Shown: positions 16,452-25,527 of the stretch, piece after piece | Position numbering within the stretch: the stretch's first letter is position 1 | Layout: the number at the start of each line of letters is the position of its first letter | NCBI RefSeq assembly: GCF_046591575.1 | Contig: NZ_JBIQWA010000002.1 | Location: 372,001-436,000 of the forward strand | Length of the DNA: 64,000 bases | Origin: Marivita sp046591575 | GTDB taxonomy: Bacteria > Pseudomonadota > Alphaproteobacteria > Rhodobacterales > Rhodobacteraceae | Reading direction: 5' to 3' | Program-made: the position numbers and the translations under genes | Notes under the pieces: generated by a model | The model's input: the letters and a program-made list of their open reading frames with translations, nothing else | What the model was told of the DNA's origin: nothing | The model's database searches: none

Positions 16452-16889
16452 GTGATCAAAATGGATCAGACGGATAGACGCCTGATTTCGGCCCTGCGCC
16501 ATGATGGACGGGCGTCTGTGTCGGATCTGGCGGGGCTTTTGCAGATCTCGCGCGCAACCGTGCGGGCGCGGCTTGACCGATTGCGACATTCCGGCGAGGT
16601 GATTGGCTATACGGTTGTTCTAAAGGACGATGTCGCGCGCGATTCGGTTCGGGCGCTGATGATGATCGGGATCGAAGGCCGTGGCACCGATCGAATTTTG
16701 CGCCAGATTTCGGGGTTGTCGGACGTCCGGGCCGTACATTCCACCAATGGCCGATGGGATGTCATCGCCGAACTTGGCACCGACACGTTAGAGGCGCTGG
16801 ACGCGGTGTTGTCCCGCATTCGCAAATTCGAAGGTGTGACCCAATCCGAAACATCGCTGTTGCTGTCCACGCGCAAAAGCGCGCTTTAG
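16452..16889 (+). CDS. Lrp/AsnC family transcriptional regulator
   Basis: 145 aa: N-terminal winged helix-turn-helix (MDQTDRRLISALRHDGRASVSDLA, then ISRATVRARLDRL) and a C-terminal RAM amino-acid-binding domain (from about residue 62). The start at 16452 may be moved to the nearby ATG at 16461. Divergent from rocF-ocd, so it probably senses arginine, ornithine or proline and controls that unit; this is inferred from position. Its stop overlaps the stop of dsbB by 3 bp on the other strand. Confidence 0.93.
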   Translation: MIKMDQTDRRLISALRHDGRASVSDLAGLLQISRATVRARLDRLRHSGEVIGYTVVLKDDVARDSVRALMMIGIEGRGTDRILRQISGLSDVRAVHSTNGRWDVIAELGTDTLEALDAVLSRIRKFEGVTQSETSLLLSTRKSAL

Positions 16890-17353
16890 GCCGGGCGACG
16901 CGCCGCTGCGATCCAGATACCGGCAAGGATCAAGGACAGGATCATGTTCCAGCTGGCCATTGACAGACCCATGAACGCCCATGCGACATCGTCGCAGCGG
17001 ACAACCGGAGCTGTCATGATCTGTTCAAACAACTCGTCCGTGCTGAGCCCGCCAATGGACTGAGCGGAACAGCTTGTCGGCCCTTCCCACCAGCCGCGTT
17101 CAACGCCGGTGTGATAGCCGCCGATCCCCGCCGTCACAAACGCCGCCAAAGCGCCCAGCCACGCTAGGGCGGCGTTGCCGAAACGCACGGCGATAAGCCC
17201 GATTGCGATGGCAATGATATGCGGGTAGCGCTGCCAGATGCACATCTGGCAGGGGGCAAGACCGCCCAGATGCTGGAACGCGTAAGCCCCCAGCATCAAA
17301 GCCAGCGACCCCGCGGCTGCGGTCAGCATCAGCATCTTGCGTGTGAGCATCAT
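16886..17353 (-). CDS. dsbB: Disulfide bond formation protein DsbB
   Basis: Inner-membrane oxidase that recharges DsbA and passes electrons to quinone. The 155-aa protein has four hydrophobic helices, the CxxC pair Cys35/Cys38 (LAPCQMCIWQRYPH) in the first periplasmic loop and Cys95/Cys120 in the second, the DsbB arrangement. The ExoD-like gene ends 1-2 bp upstream on the same strand, so the two are probably co-transcribed. No dsbA is adjacent. Confidence 0.94.
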   Translation of the reverse strand: MMLTRKMLMLTAAAGSLALMLGAYAFQHLGGLAPCQMCIWQRYPHIIAIAIGLIAVRFGNAALAWLGALAAFVTAGIGGYHTGVERGWWEGPTSCSAQSIGGLSTDELFEQIMTAPVVRCDDVAWAFMGLSMASWNMILSLILAGIWIAAARRPA

Positions 17354-17354
17354 G

Positions 17355-17969
17355 TCAAAACCCTATCCATGTCGTGATCAGGCTGGCCAGCGTGGCACCT
17401 GCAATCAACAGTGTGGCGATCCATGCCGTGCCCAGAAGCGCGCCCAGGATCACAAGAATACCGTCGCGCTGTAGCAGACCCATGGCGACCACAACAACCG
17501 CGAACCCCGGCACCGTGTTTGTGCCGGGCAAAGGCACCAGAATAGACGCGCTGAACAACACCAGCGCCAGGCCGACGATCCGGTCCAGCGGGGTGCGGGT
17601 CAGAAAACTGAGCCTGGGGCGGCTGAATGCCTCGATCCGTCGCAGCCACGGTCCGGCGCGCTGTGCGAGGCTGTGCAAATCCCTGGACGAGACACTGCGC
17701 GCGGCCAGAGGCGAGGGCAACCACGGCATGCGGCGGCCCAGCAGGATTTGCGCCGACACGAACATCAGCGGCAATGAGACCACCTGCGGGATGCCATACA
17801 AAAAAGGGATGCAGCAGGGCAGGGCCAGGATCAGCAGGAACAATCCGAACGCGCGTTCGTTCAACTGTGCAAGAACCCAGCCCAGCGTGGTAGGCTGACC
17901 TTCGGACTCTGTTGCAAGCTGATCAAGCCGATCTGAAATCGCCATGTCCTCTGAAGGGGCCGCTGTCAT
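17355..17969 (-). CDS. ExoD-like exopolysaccharide synthesis protein
   Basis: A 204-aa membrane protein with the ExoD family pattern: soluble N-terminus, LNERAFGLFLLILALPCCIP near residue 43, then several hydrophobic helices. ExoD affects exopolysaccharide and alkali tolerance in rhizobia; its biochemical role is not settled. The ATG at 17969 was chosen; the frame is open to 18209 but the extra 80 residues have no family character and run toward the tRNA. It precedes dsbB. Confidence 0.82.
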   Translation of the reverse strand: MTAAPSEDMAISDRLDQLATESEGQPTTLGWVLAQLNERAFGLFLLILALPCCIPFLYGIPQVVSLPLMFVSAQILLGRRMPWLPSPLAARSVSSRDLHSLAQRAGPWLRRIEAFSRPRLSFLTRTPLDRIVGLALVLFSASILVPLPGTNTVPGFAVVVVAMGLLQRDGILVILGALLGTAWIATLLIAGATLASLITTWIGF

Positions 17970-18173
17970 TTGGGTGTCTCCATAGAGGGGGCAAGGCGAT
18001 GTATGACGTCTGTATTGGCGCGTCAGGTAGCAAATCGCTACGGCTTGCACCAGCGCCTTGCATGCAGTTGGCTGCGGTTCTGGGCAGGCCCGCAGCCGCA
18101 AGTGATATCCCGACACTTTCTGCGTGATAGGGACTGGACCTTTTCGGACAACTTCGCTAGCACCACGACCGTG

Positions 18174-18259
18174 GCCCAAGTGGCGGAATGGTAGACGCAG
18201 GGGATTCAAAATCCCCCGCCTTCACGGGCGTGAGAGTTCGAGTCTCTCCTTGGGCACCA
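18174..18259 (+). tRNA. tRNA-Leu (anticodon CAA)
   Basis: The 7-bp acceptor stem (GCCCAAG with CTTGGGC), D-arm, 5-bp anticodon stem around loop TTCAAAA giving anticodon CAA, a long variable arm (CGCCTTCACGGGCG) typical of tRNA-Leu, a TTCGAGT T-loop and an encoded CCA end. It reads TTG codons. Confidence 0.97.
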
Positions 18260-18313
18260 CTTTTTTCACCGTCTGCAAACACGCGCCCTCGGGGTTCGCC
18301 GGGTCCGACCCTG

Positions 18314-19534
18314 TCAGCGATCCATCTCGACCAGTGTTCCAAACGGCGGCGCAGGCGTTACCGGGGCGGGCACAGCCCATAAAACCGGGTGTTTAGGACG
18401 TTTGGGAAGCGGCGCGTCAAGATCGGTGAGGACAATCAACAAAGATGGGTCAAGGCTTTTGGCCGTTGCGAAAACCGGCTCAAGATTTGTGCCGCCGCCC
18501 CGGTTCAGCTCTAGCCGGGTCAGGTCGTCATGCCGCTCTAGCTTGAGCTGGCTATGAACCACGGTGTCGAATCCCAGCAAATGGACGTCCGTCCCGCTGC
18601 GCCGTTGAATGCCAAGGGTTTCCGCCGCAAACAGATCAAGCTGGCTGTCGGTGATCGAACTTGACGTGTCCAGCGCAACCACAAGGCGCGGACGTTGAAT
18701 ATCGCGACTGACGCCCGGTTCATAGGCCGGGGACCGCGCGGCGTTTTGCCGGGCAAACGCCTCTTGCGCGATCCATCGAGACGCCGGGCGTTTGTATGAC
18801 AGTCGGAGCATGTCGCTGACCGCCTTTGCCAGCAACCGCCGCAACCGCAATTCCCACGGCACGCTTGAATGCGGAAGATCGCCAAAGCGAACCAGCGCCG
18901 CACCGATCCCGATCCCAGCGGCACGGCCAAGGTCAAGCGCCTGATCCACACGGCCCGACCAGAAGTCGCTGTCGGTTTCAAATGTGCCGCTGGTGGTCAG
19001 ATCGGGGGCGAATTTGCGTTTGAGCATATACGCCTCAACGGTCGGCTGGCGGTCTGATGGATCGCCGTCCAGAGGTTTTGCAAGCGCATGGTACAGTCGG
19101 TCCGTGTCCCATTCGGCCAGAATGTTGGGCGCGACATTGTCGGGTCCGGGCAACAGATCAATCACCTCTTTGGCCCGCACAGCAGGGCGCGGCAGCGCAT
19201 GACCACCGGTCAAAAGAGTCTCGTTTATGATCGCATCGGAGGCCAGATTATACAGCCTTGGCTGAAACTTGCGGCCCAGTCTGGATGCCATTTCTGCAGA
19301 TCTTGCGCTGTGGCGCAGGGCGACATGCAGGATATGATGTGCGGCCAGTCCGATTTGTTCGGGCACCGACAGGTGTTCAAAATCCGGACCATACAGAATT
19401 GTGTCGCCGTCGGTGCGGGTCGCGTCTGCGTGGTCGTGATGGCTGCACCAAAGGGCCAGGGCGGCAATTGCCGGATCGACATCCCCCATCTGCGCCAAAG
19501 CAACCCGCGCGCGGCGCGTGTGGGACGCAGACAT
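18314..19534 (-). CDS. DUF2201/COG3864-type putative metallopeptidase with VWA-like domain
   Basis: 406 aa. N-terminal half resembles the predicted zincin domain of COG3864: HHILHVALRH at 66-75 followed by YNLASDAIINETL at 95-107. The C-terminal half is a VWA-like fold with a MIDAS motif DTSSS at 289-293. The zinc motif expected as HExxH reads H66-H67-I-L-H70, so the catalytic Glu is replaced by His; the protein may bind metal without being a peptidase. It lies 2 bp after a MoxR-type ATPase gene, the usual partner of VWA proteins, which together act as assembly or metal-insertion chaperones in characterised cases. Target unknown. Confidence 0.82.
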   Translation of the reverse strand: MSASHTRRARVALAQMGDVDPAIAALALWCSHHDHADATRTDGDTILYGPDFEHLSVPEQIGLAAHHILHVALRHSARSAEMASRLGRKFQPRLYNLASDAIINETLLTGGHALPRPAVRAKEVIDLLPGPDNVAPNILAEWDTDRLYHALAKPLDGDPSDRQPTVEAYMLKRKFAPDLTTSGTFETDSDFWSGRVDQALDLGRAAGIGIGAALVRFGDLPHSSVPWELRLRRLLAKAVSDMLRLSYKRPASRWIAQEAFARQNAARSPAYEPGVSRDIQRPRLVVALDTSSSITDSQLDLFAAETLGIQRRSGTDVHLLGFDTVVHSQLKLERHDDLTRLELNRGGGTNLEPVFATAKSLDPSLLIVLTDLDAPLPKRPKHPVLWAVPAPVTPAPPFGTLVEMDR

Positions 19535-19536
19535 CC

Positions 19537-20643
19537 CTAAAGCGCCCCGGCCGCGCGGCGATCTTGTGCATATTCGGCATAGGCTTTGGAGTCGCGAAAG
19601 GCGTCCTCAAGCCCGTTGGACAATGCCTTGCGGATGAGCAGCTCAAACCCAAAGCTGGTCAATTCACCCAAGGGCAACGCGGCCACATCACTGGATCTCA
19701 GGGTGCGGATGTCGGCCATCACATCGATGATATCAGGCAAGGACGCCTTGTCCGCCTGCGTGACCAACCCGTAAATAAGGCCGACCAGCCCGTTCATCGT
19801 GGTCGGATAAAGCGACGCGCGTTTGCCGCGTGACGTCGCCAGAAGCTCGTCGACGGTGATCACACTGTCCAATTCATCTGCAACCCGCCCAAGATCTGCA
19901 CCCGCCGCGCGCCCGATCGTGCCGGCCACCATGATATCGCGGATGCGTCGATCGGAAATGGAGTGCAGGATCTGGCTCACCCGTTCCCAGGAGCGTGGGG
20001 TGCAGGTGATCATGTCGCCGCGCCGAAGACTGTCTTCGGTGGTGTCCAACAGATCGGGCCGCGCGCGCAGGAACGTGGTGACCACGGGATGCAGGCTTTG
20101 ATCGACGGCGTAGCGTTCAAGCCAATCCTTGGCGTTGGCCTTGACGTGCAGATGCACCAGACGATCCGACAGGGCGGTGCCCATCTCGTAGGCGATGGCA
20201 CCATCCTCGACCGTATTGCCGGCCGCCACGATCAAGACGCTGTCGGGCAGGCTGTGCCGCCCGACCCGGCGCTCTTGCAGCAAGCCGTAAACAGTCGGCT
20301 GCAAATACGGTGATGCGGCGGTCAATTCATCCAGAAACAGGATCGCGGGTTTGCCGGGCCGATCCGGAAGATCCTCGGGGCGATACCACAGGGTTTTCTG
20401 CGTGTCGTGATCGTAATAGGGCAGGCCGCGAAGGTCTTGCGGTTCAATCGTGGTCAGGCGGATGTCAAAAAGTTCGGCACCGATTTGATCCGCAAGTGTC
20501 TGCACAAGCTGGGTTTTTCCGACGCCCGGCTTGCCATGTAACATCCAGGATGTGGTCAAGCCCGCCTCTATTTGCGCCCGCCAGGCCTCTGTCAGAACCT
20601 CAAGCGCGTCACCGGCGGATATAGTGGCTGAATTGACGCTCAT
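19537..20643 (-). CDS. MoxR-type AAA+ ATPase
   Basis: 368 aa, with Walker A GKPGVGKT at 37-44, Walker B ILFLDE at 101-106 and the sensor-1 segment LIVAAGNTVEDGA near residue 142. It belongs to the MoxR/RavA branch, whose members work with VWA proteins. The start overlaps the stop of the upstream membrane-protein gene by 4 bp (ATGA), and the DUF2201/VWA gene follows after 2 bp. A three-gene operon is therefore firm from spacing; its client is unknown. Confidence 0.9.
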   Translation of the reverse strand: MSVNSATISAGDALEVLTEAWRAQIEAGLTTSWMLHGKPGVGKTQLVQTLADQIGAELFDIRLTTIEPQDLRGLPYYDHDTQKTLWYRPEDLPDRPGKPAILFLDELTAASPYLQPTVYGLLQERRVGRHSLPDSVLIVAAGNTVEDGAIAYEMGTALSDRLVHLHVKANAKDWLERYAVDQSLHPVVTTFLRARPDLLDTTEDSLRRGDMITCTPRSWERVSQILHSISDRRIRDIMVAGTIGRAAGADLGRVADELDSVITVDELLATSRGKRASLYPTTMNGLVGLIYGLVTQADKASLPDIIDVMADIRTLRSSDVAALPLGELTSFGFELLIRKALSNGLEDAFRDSKAYAEYAQDRRAAGAL

Positions 20644-21347
20644 GCCGGAGCCTCTTGTGATTTCGGCGCGTCCAGAAGGGCCGCCAGACGCGCATGGCCG
20701 GACACGCCACGCGTGTCGAAAGTGACACTGCGCAGGTACTGATCCTGACGCAGGTTCGCGGTATGCAGCGCGCGTTCGGTGAAGTCTTCGTCGAACAAGG
20801 TGTCAGAGATCAGCGCCCGCTCGGTGTCATCAATCGACAGGACACGCGGTTTGCCGTCACCGGTTTGCACCGAAACAAGCGTCAGCGGGGCCACATGGGC
20901 CAGTTCGGATTGTTCGACAACCAGCATCAGCTCTCCTGTGGTTTGGCCACGATGGGCGGCCACTTGTGTCAGGATACGTCTGGCCCGGTGGGCAAAACTG
21001 TCCAGCACCCGCGCGGCATCGTCCTCTGACATCAGCGCGGCGCGTTTGTCGGACGAGATGCGCAGAACTTTCATTTCAAAAAAACCGATCAGCAGGATCA
21101 TCGCCACAGGGGCCTGCGAAATCGGAAGCGCGAGATCCCGCCAGATGAACATCGCGGCGACAAAGGGCGACAGGGCGATAAAATATCTCAACGGTTCGTT
21201 TTCCAGTACCACACGCACAATCAGACCGATCCCCGCATCGCGTTTGGGCAACAAGGCAATCCGGTGCAAAACCCGGCGTGGCACAGATCCTGTTTCCAGC
21301 GCCTTGGGGTTCCAGACCGTGTCAGGGGACAGCAGAAACACACTCAT
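20640..21347 (-). CDS. Uncharacterised membrane protein upstream of moxR-VWA
   Basis: 235 aa from the ATG at 21347. Two adjacent hydrophobic segments (about 55-70 and 75-92) are followed by a soluble C-terminal part of some 140 residues, predicted cytoplasmic or periplasmic depending on topology. The frame stays open to 21476, but that start would overlap the divergent ABC gene at 21448, so I favour the internal ATG although its ribosome site is weak. First gene of the operon with moxR and the DUF2201/VWA gene. I do not recognise a family. Confidence 0.7.
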   Translation of the reverse strand: MSVFLLSPDTVWNPKALETGSVPRRVLHRIALLPKRDAGIGLIVRVVLENEPLRYFIALSPFVAAMFIWRDLALPISQAPVAMILLIGFFEMKVLRISSDKRAALMSEDDAARVLDSFAHRARRILTQVAAHRGQTTGELMLVVEQSELAHVAPLTLVSVQTGDGKPRVLSIDDTERALISDTLFDEDFTERALHTANLRQDQYLRSVTFDTRGVSGHARLAALLDAPKSQEAPA

Positions 21348-21447
21348 GCCAACCGAGGTAGCATTGGCCCGCGTTTGGGCAAAACAAAGAACACGGTTTT
21401 TCCAATCAAGGGCTTTCCATTGCGTGGTGTCGTGATAGCTCAGGCAC

Positions 21448-22104
21448 ATGGTTTTGAGGGTCAAGAATGTAAGCAAATCCTATCCCGGTGTCGATGGCGC
21501 GGTGCCGGTGCTGCGCGGCGTGGATATTGCGATGTCGGCGGGCGAGACCCTGGCCCTGACCGGGGAATCGGGGTCCGGCAAAAGCACCTTGCTGCATGTG
21601 ATCGGCGGATTGGATATTGTGGATGACGGGACCATCGAAGTGGCCGGTCAGGACATCACGGGCCTTGATGACACCGGGCGCGCGGCGTTGCGGCGCTCGG
21701 ACGTGGGTGTGATCTTTCAGCAATTCAACCTGATCCCGTCTTTGACGGTCGAGGCCAATATCGCCTTTCAGGCCCGGCTTGCGGGACGGTTTGATGCCGC
21801 GCGCTTGGCGCAGTTGTCGGACGCGCTGGGGCTGACGCCGCATTTGGCGAAATACCCGGAAGCGCTCTCTGGAGGGCAACAGCAAAGGGTGGCGATTGCC
21901 CGCACATTACTGGCGCAGCCAACGCTGGTTCTGGCGGATGAACCGACCGGAAACCTTGACGAGGCAACGGCGGCCGATGTGCTGGACCAGATGCTTGCAC
22001 TTGTCCGCGACACCGGCGCGGCCCTGATGGTTGTCACTCATTCTCCTGTGGTGGCGGCGCGGATGGATCGTCAGGTGCATCTGAGCCAGGGGCGATTGGC
22101 GTGA
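21448..22104 (+). CDS. LolD/AttE-type ABC transporter ATP-binding protein
   Basis: 218-aa ATPase of the LolD/MacB/YbbA class: Walker A GESGSGKST at 39-47, FQQFNLIPSLTV Q-loop near 90, LSGGQQQRVAIA signature near 132, LADEPTGNLD Walker B near 157. The EPTGNLD motif is characteristic of exporters that pair with FtsX-like permeases. The 3' end overlaps the permease start by 4 bp. With the next two genes it reproduces the AttE-AttF/G-AttH arrangement known from Agrobacterium. Confidence 0.9.
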   Translation: MVLRVKNVSKSYPGVDGAVPVLRGVDIAMSAGETLALTGESGSGKSTLLHVIGGLDIVDDGTIEVAGQDITGLDDTGRAALRRSDVGVIFQQFNLIPSLTVEANIAFQARLAGRFDAARLAQLSDALGLTPHLAKYPEALSGGQQQRVAIARTLLAQPTLVLADEPTGNLDEATAADVLDQMLALVRDTGAALMVVTHSPVVAARMDRQVHLSQGRLA

Positions 22105-24497
22105 CCAGGAGCGTTCTGGCCGCGCTGCTGTCGCATTGGTGGCGCAACAAGCTGCAATTTTTTGCCCTGATCTTTGGTCTGGCTTTGGCAACAGCTTTAT
22201 GGTCGGGCGTTCAGGCCATCAATGCCGAAGCGCGCGCCAGCTATGACGCGGCGGCGGCAACTCTGGGCGAAGGCCAGTTCGACCAGCTTGTCCCTCGGAC
22301 CGGGGATACCTTTGCGCAAGACACCTATATCGGGCTGCGACGTGCCGGATGGCAGGTTTCGCCGGTGCTTGAGGGACGTCTGACGCTTGACGCTGGTCGC
22401 GTAAGGCTTGTCGGGCTTGATCCGTTGACCGCACCGGGCACGCTTGCCCCGGTTGGCACGGATGGAGAAACCGATCTCGGGGATTTCCTGACGACTGGTG
22501 TCCTGTTTGCTGACGCCGAAACAGCGCGCCTGCTGGATGGTGCCGTTCCCCACCAGATTGTGGTTGATCCCGGCGTGGCCCCCGGCGTGGCCCTGACCGA
22601 TATCGGGCTGGCGCAGCGGCTACTGGATCTTGATGATGTTCTAAGCCGTTTGATTGTCGCGCGGGTGCAGCCGATGGGCGTGCAGCCTTTGGCGCGCCTC
22701 GCACCTGATCTGGTGCGCCAGCCCGCGCAAGAGGCGGGCGCTGATCGCCTGACGGACAGCTTTCACCTCAACCTGACCGCATTTGGCCTGCTCAGCTTTG
22801 CGGTGGGGATTTTCATCGTCCACGGCACGATTTCCTTGGCGTTTGAGCAACGGCGCGGCATAGTGCGCACCTTGCGTGCGTTGGGGGTTCCGCTGCGCAG
22901 GCTGGTCAGTCTCATGATTGCGGAGCTGGTGCTGTTTGCGCTGATCGCTGGTGCGCTTGGTGTGGTGCTGGGCTATGTGATTGCCGCTGTGCTGTTGCCC
23001 AATGTCGCGGCCACGTTGCAGGGGCTATATGGCGCGTCGGTGGCCGGAACCCTGCAGCTGCGGGCCGAATGGTGGAGCTCTGGCATCGCCATTGCGGTTC
23101 TCGGCACGCTTTTTGCCGCGCTGGGGGCGGTGTGGAAAATTGCAACCATGCCGCTTTTGGCCAGCGCCCGTCCACGGGCCTGGACGGTCGCGTCGGGAAC
23201 CACGGCGCGGCGATTGGGGCTTTGCGCGCTGGCGCTCTTTGGCGTTGGCGGCGGCATCGCACTTTTGGGGCAGGGGCTTTTGTTGGGTTTTGGCTTGCTG
23301 GCATGTGTGCTGATCGGGGCCGCCTTGGGGTTGCCTTGGGTGTTGCGGAGCGTGGTGGGGGTGATCGCGCAGCGCGCCACCGGGGTGACGTGGCACTGGT
23401 TCTGGGCCGACACGCGCCAGCAGGTGCCGGGAATGAGCCTTGCCCTGATGGCGCTTTTGCTGGCCACGGCGGCCAATGTCGGTGTGTCGACAATGGTGTC
23501 CAGCTTTCGGGTGACGTTTGTCGATTTCCTTGACCAGCGATTGGCACCCGAACTGTTTGTCCGCCTTGAGGATGCCGCGCAAAGCGCGTCTTTGGAGGCG
23601 ATTCTGATCGCCAACACCCGCGAAGTCCTGCCGCTGCTGAGCGTCGAAACCGAGATTGAGGGCATCCCGTCCGATCTGTTTGGGGTGCGCGTGGGTCCAA
23701 CATATCGCGACAATTGGCTGTTTCTGGCCGACAGCCCGGACGTCTGGGACCGCGTCGACCAAGGCGACGCGGTGGTGGTCAGTGAACAGCTGGCCCGTCG
23801 GGCCGGTGTCTGGGTCGATGATGACATCGTCGTGACGCGGGATCTTGCGTTGCCGATTGCGGCCATTGTTGCGGATTACGGAAACCCGCTGGGGCAGGCG
23901 CTGATCTCTGAGGCGGCGTTTCGCGCCCGCTATTCTGATCTTGTGCCGCAGCAATTCGGCGTGCGCACCGATAGCCCCGATGCGCTGAGGCAGGTATTGA
24001 CCAGCGATTTTGGTCTGCCGGACGGGGCGATCATAAATCAGGAACGGATCAAGGCGTTTTCGCTGGATGTGTTTGAGCGGACCTTCACAATCACCGGTGC
24101 GTTGAACATTCTGACGCTGGCAGTTGCGGCCTTTGCGATCTTGATGAGCCTGCTGACCCTCGCAGCGATCCGCGTGCCACAGCTTGCCCCGGTCTGGGCC
24201 TTGGGTCTGACCCGGCGGGCGCTGGGGCGGCTGGAGCTGTTGCGCGCGGTTGTGCTGGCGCTTGTCACAACCATCCTTGCCATCCCGCTGGGATTGGTTC
24301 TGGCTTGGGTGCTGTTGTCTTATGTCAACGTCGAAGCGTTTGGCTGGCAATTGCCGATGTACCTGTTTCCCGCGCATTACGCGGTGCTTAGCGCATTTGC
24401 CCTATTGGCGGCAGCCTTGGCCGCGCTTTGGCCCGCGCTGAGGTTGATGCGCACGCCGCCATCTGATCTGCTCAAGGTGTTTGCCAATGATCGCTAG
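22101..24497 (+). CDS. FtsX/MacB-like ABC permease (AttFG-type)
   Basis: 798-aa inner-membrane protein starting with GTG inside the end of the ATPase gene. It has one N-terminal helix, a large periplasmic domain, a first FtsX-type four-helix block (about 230-440), a second periplasmic domain, and a final helix block (about 670-790), i.e. two FtsX units in one chain, as in AttF/YbbP-like permeases. Probably extrudes or extracts a lipid or lipoprotein-type substrate across or from the inner membrane; substrate unknown. The stop overlaps the next gene by 11 bp. Confidence 0.88.
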   Translation: MTRSVLAALLSHWWRNKLQFFALIFGLALATALWSGVQAINAEARASYDAAAATLGEGQFDQLVPRTGDTFAQDTYIGLRRAGWQVSPVLEGRLTLDAGRVRLVGLDPLTAPGTLAPVGTDGETDLGDFLTTGVLFADAETARLLDGAVPHQIVVDPGVAPGVALTDIGLAQRLLDLDDVLSRLIVARVQPMGVQPLARLAPDLVRQPAQEAGADRLTDSFHLNLTAFGLLSFAVGIFIVHGTISLAFEQRRGIVRTLRALGVPLRRLVSLMIAELVLFALIAGALGVVLGYVIAAVLLPNVAATLQGLYGASVAGTLQLRAEWWSSGIAIAVLGTLFAALGAVWKIATMPLLASARPRAWTVASGTTARRLGLCALALFGVGGGIALLGQGLLLGFGLLACVLIGAALGLPWVLRSVVGVIAQRATGVTWHWFWADTRQQVPGMSLALMALLLATAANVGVSTMVSSFRVTFVDFLDQRLAPELFVRLEDAAQSASLEAILIANTREVLPLLSVETEIEGIPSDLFGVRVGPTYRDNWLFLADSPDVWDRVDQGDAVVVSEQLARRAGVWVDDDIVVTRDLALPIAAIVADYGNPLGQALISEAAFRARYSDLVPQQFGVRTDSPDALRQVLTSDFGLPDGAIINQERIKAFSLDVFERTFTITGALNILTLAVAAFAILMSLLTLAAIRVPQLAPVWALGLTRRALGRLELLRAVVLALVTTILAIPLGLVLAWVLLSYVNVEAFGWQLPMYLFPAHYAVLSAFALLAAALAALWPALRLMRTPPSDLLKVFANDR

Positions 24498-25527
24498 GAT
24501 CTTTGCCCTGCTGCTTCTATGGCCCACGCTTGTGTCGGCGCAGGGGTTTGCCGGTCTGGGCACCCAGGCCGATGGTTTTTCGGTGCCTGCGCCCGGCTAT
24601 GTGTTCGATTTTCCCAAAGATCATGGCCCGCATCCGGATTTCCGGATCGAATGGTGGTATCTGACGGCCAATCTGGAAGGCGCGGATGGCATGCCTTACG
24701 GTGTGCAGTGGACATTGTTCCGATCCGCGCTCGCACCCGAAACGAAAGACGGCTGGCAAGATCCGCAGATCTGGTTTGCACATGCGGCGGTGACAACCCC
24801 CAGCACGCACCTGGTGGCAGAACGCATTGCCCGTGGCGGCATCGGGCAAGCAGGCGTGACCGCCCAGCCGTTTGAGGCGTGGATTGACGACTGGTACATG
24901 AAGGGCCCCTCATTCGAGGACATGCGTCTGACGGCGCGGGGCACGGATTTTGCCTATGATCTTGACCTGTCCGCCACCGGCCCCTTGGTGTTTCATGGAG
25001 ATAACGGGTTTTCGGTGAAATCGGCGCAAGGGCAGGCAAGTTACTATTATTCGCAGCCCTATTTCGCTGTGACCGGCACGCTGTCCTTGCCTGACGGGTC
25101 TGTCGATGTCACCGGGCGTGCGTGGCTTGATCGCGAATGGTCGTCCCAGCCTCTGGCGGACAATCAATCGGGCTGGGATTGGTTTTCCCTGTCTTTCGAC
25201 AGCGGCGACAAGCTTATGGGCTTTTTGCTGCGACAAGACGATGGCACGGCGTTTTCCTCCGCCACCTGGATCGCGCCCGATGGCACCACCACCGCGTACC
25301 CGGATGGCGCGTTTGCCGCGCAACCGTTGGCAATGCATAACGTGGCCGGGCGTACGGTGCCGACACGATGGGCGGTCCAATTGCCGGACAGGAATGTGGA
25401 TGTGACCGTGTCGGCACTGAACCCGGATGCGTGGATGGGGTTGTCGATCCCGTATTGGGAAGGCCCTGTGACAATCGCAGGTAGCCATTCCGGGCGCGGA
25501 TATCTGGAGATGACAGGCTATGAGTGA
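24487..25527 (+). CDS. AttH/CrtC-like lipocalin-family secreted protein
   Basis: 346 aa from the ATG at 24487, with a signal peptide (residues 1-18, ending SAQ). The body matches the AttH / hydroxyneurosporene synthase (CrtC) family: FPKDHGPHPDFRIEWWYLTANL near 40-60, WFAHAAVT near 100, AWLDREWSS near 220. That family is a tandem lipocalin-like fold; carotenoid hydratase activity is known only for CrtC. Coupling with an FtsX-type ABC exporter suggests a periplasmic carrier or processing partner. Confidence 0.86.
   Translation: MIARIFALLLLWPTLVSAQGFAGLGTQADGFSVPAPGYVFDFPKDHGPHPDFRIEWWYLTANLEGADGMPYGVQWTLFRSALAPETKDGWQDPQIWFAHAAVTTPSTHLVAERIARGGIGQAGVTAQPFEAWIDDWYMKGPSFEDMRLTARGTDFAYDLDLSATGPLVFHGDNGFSVKSAQGQASYYYSQPYFAVTGTLSLPDGSVDVTGRAWLDREWSSQPLADNQSGWDWFSLSFDSGDKLMGFLLRQDDGTAFSSATWIAPDGTTTAYPDGAFAAQPLAMHNVAGRTVPTRWAVQLPDRNVDVTVSALNPDAWMGLSIPYWEGPVTIAGSHSGRGYLEMTGYE

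Noticed and set aside
18314..20643. MoxR-VWA pair as an antiphage module
   Set aside because: The described ternary modules of this kind need a PP2C or similar third component, not seen here; the third gene is a two-helix membrane protein.
23025..24377. Minus-strand 450-aa ORF opposite the FtsX-type permease
   Set aside because: Shadow with basic, low-complexity composition; the plus strand encodes a coherent membrane protein coupled to both neighbours.
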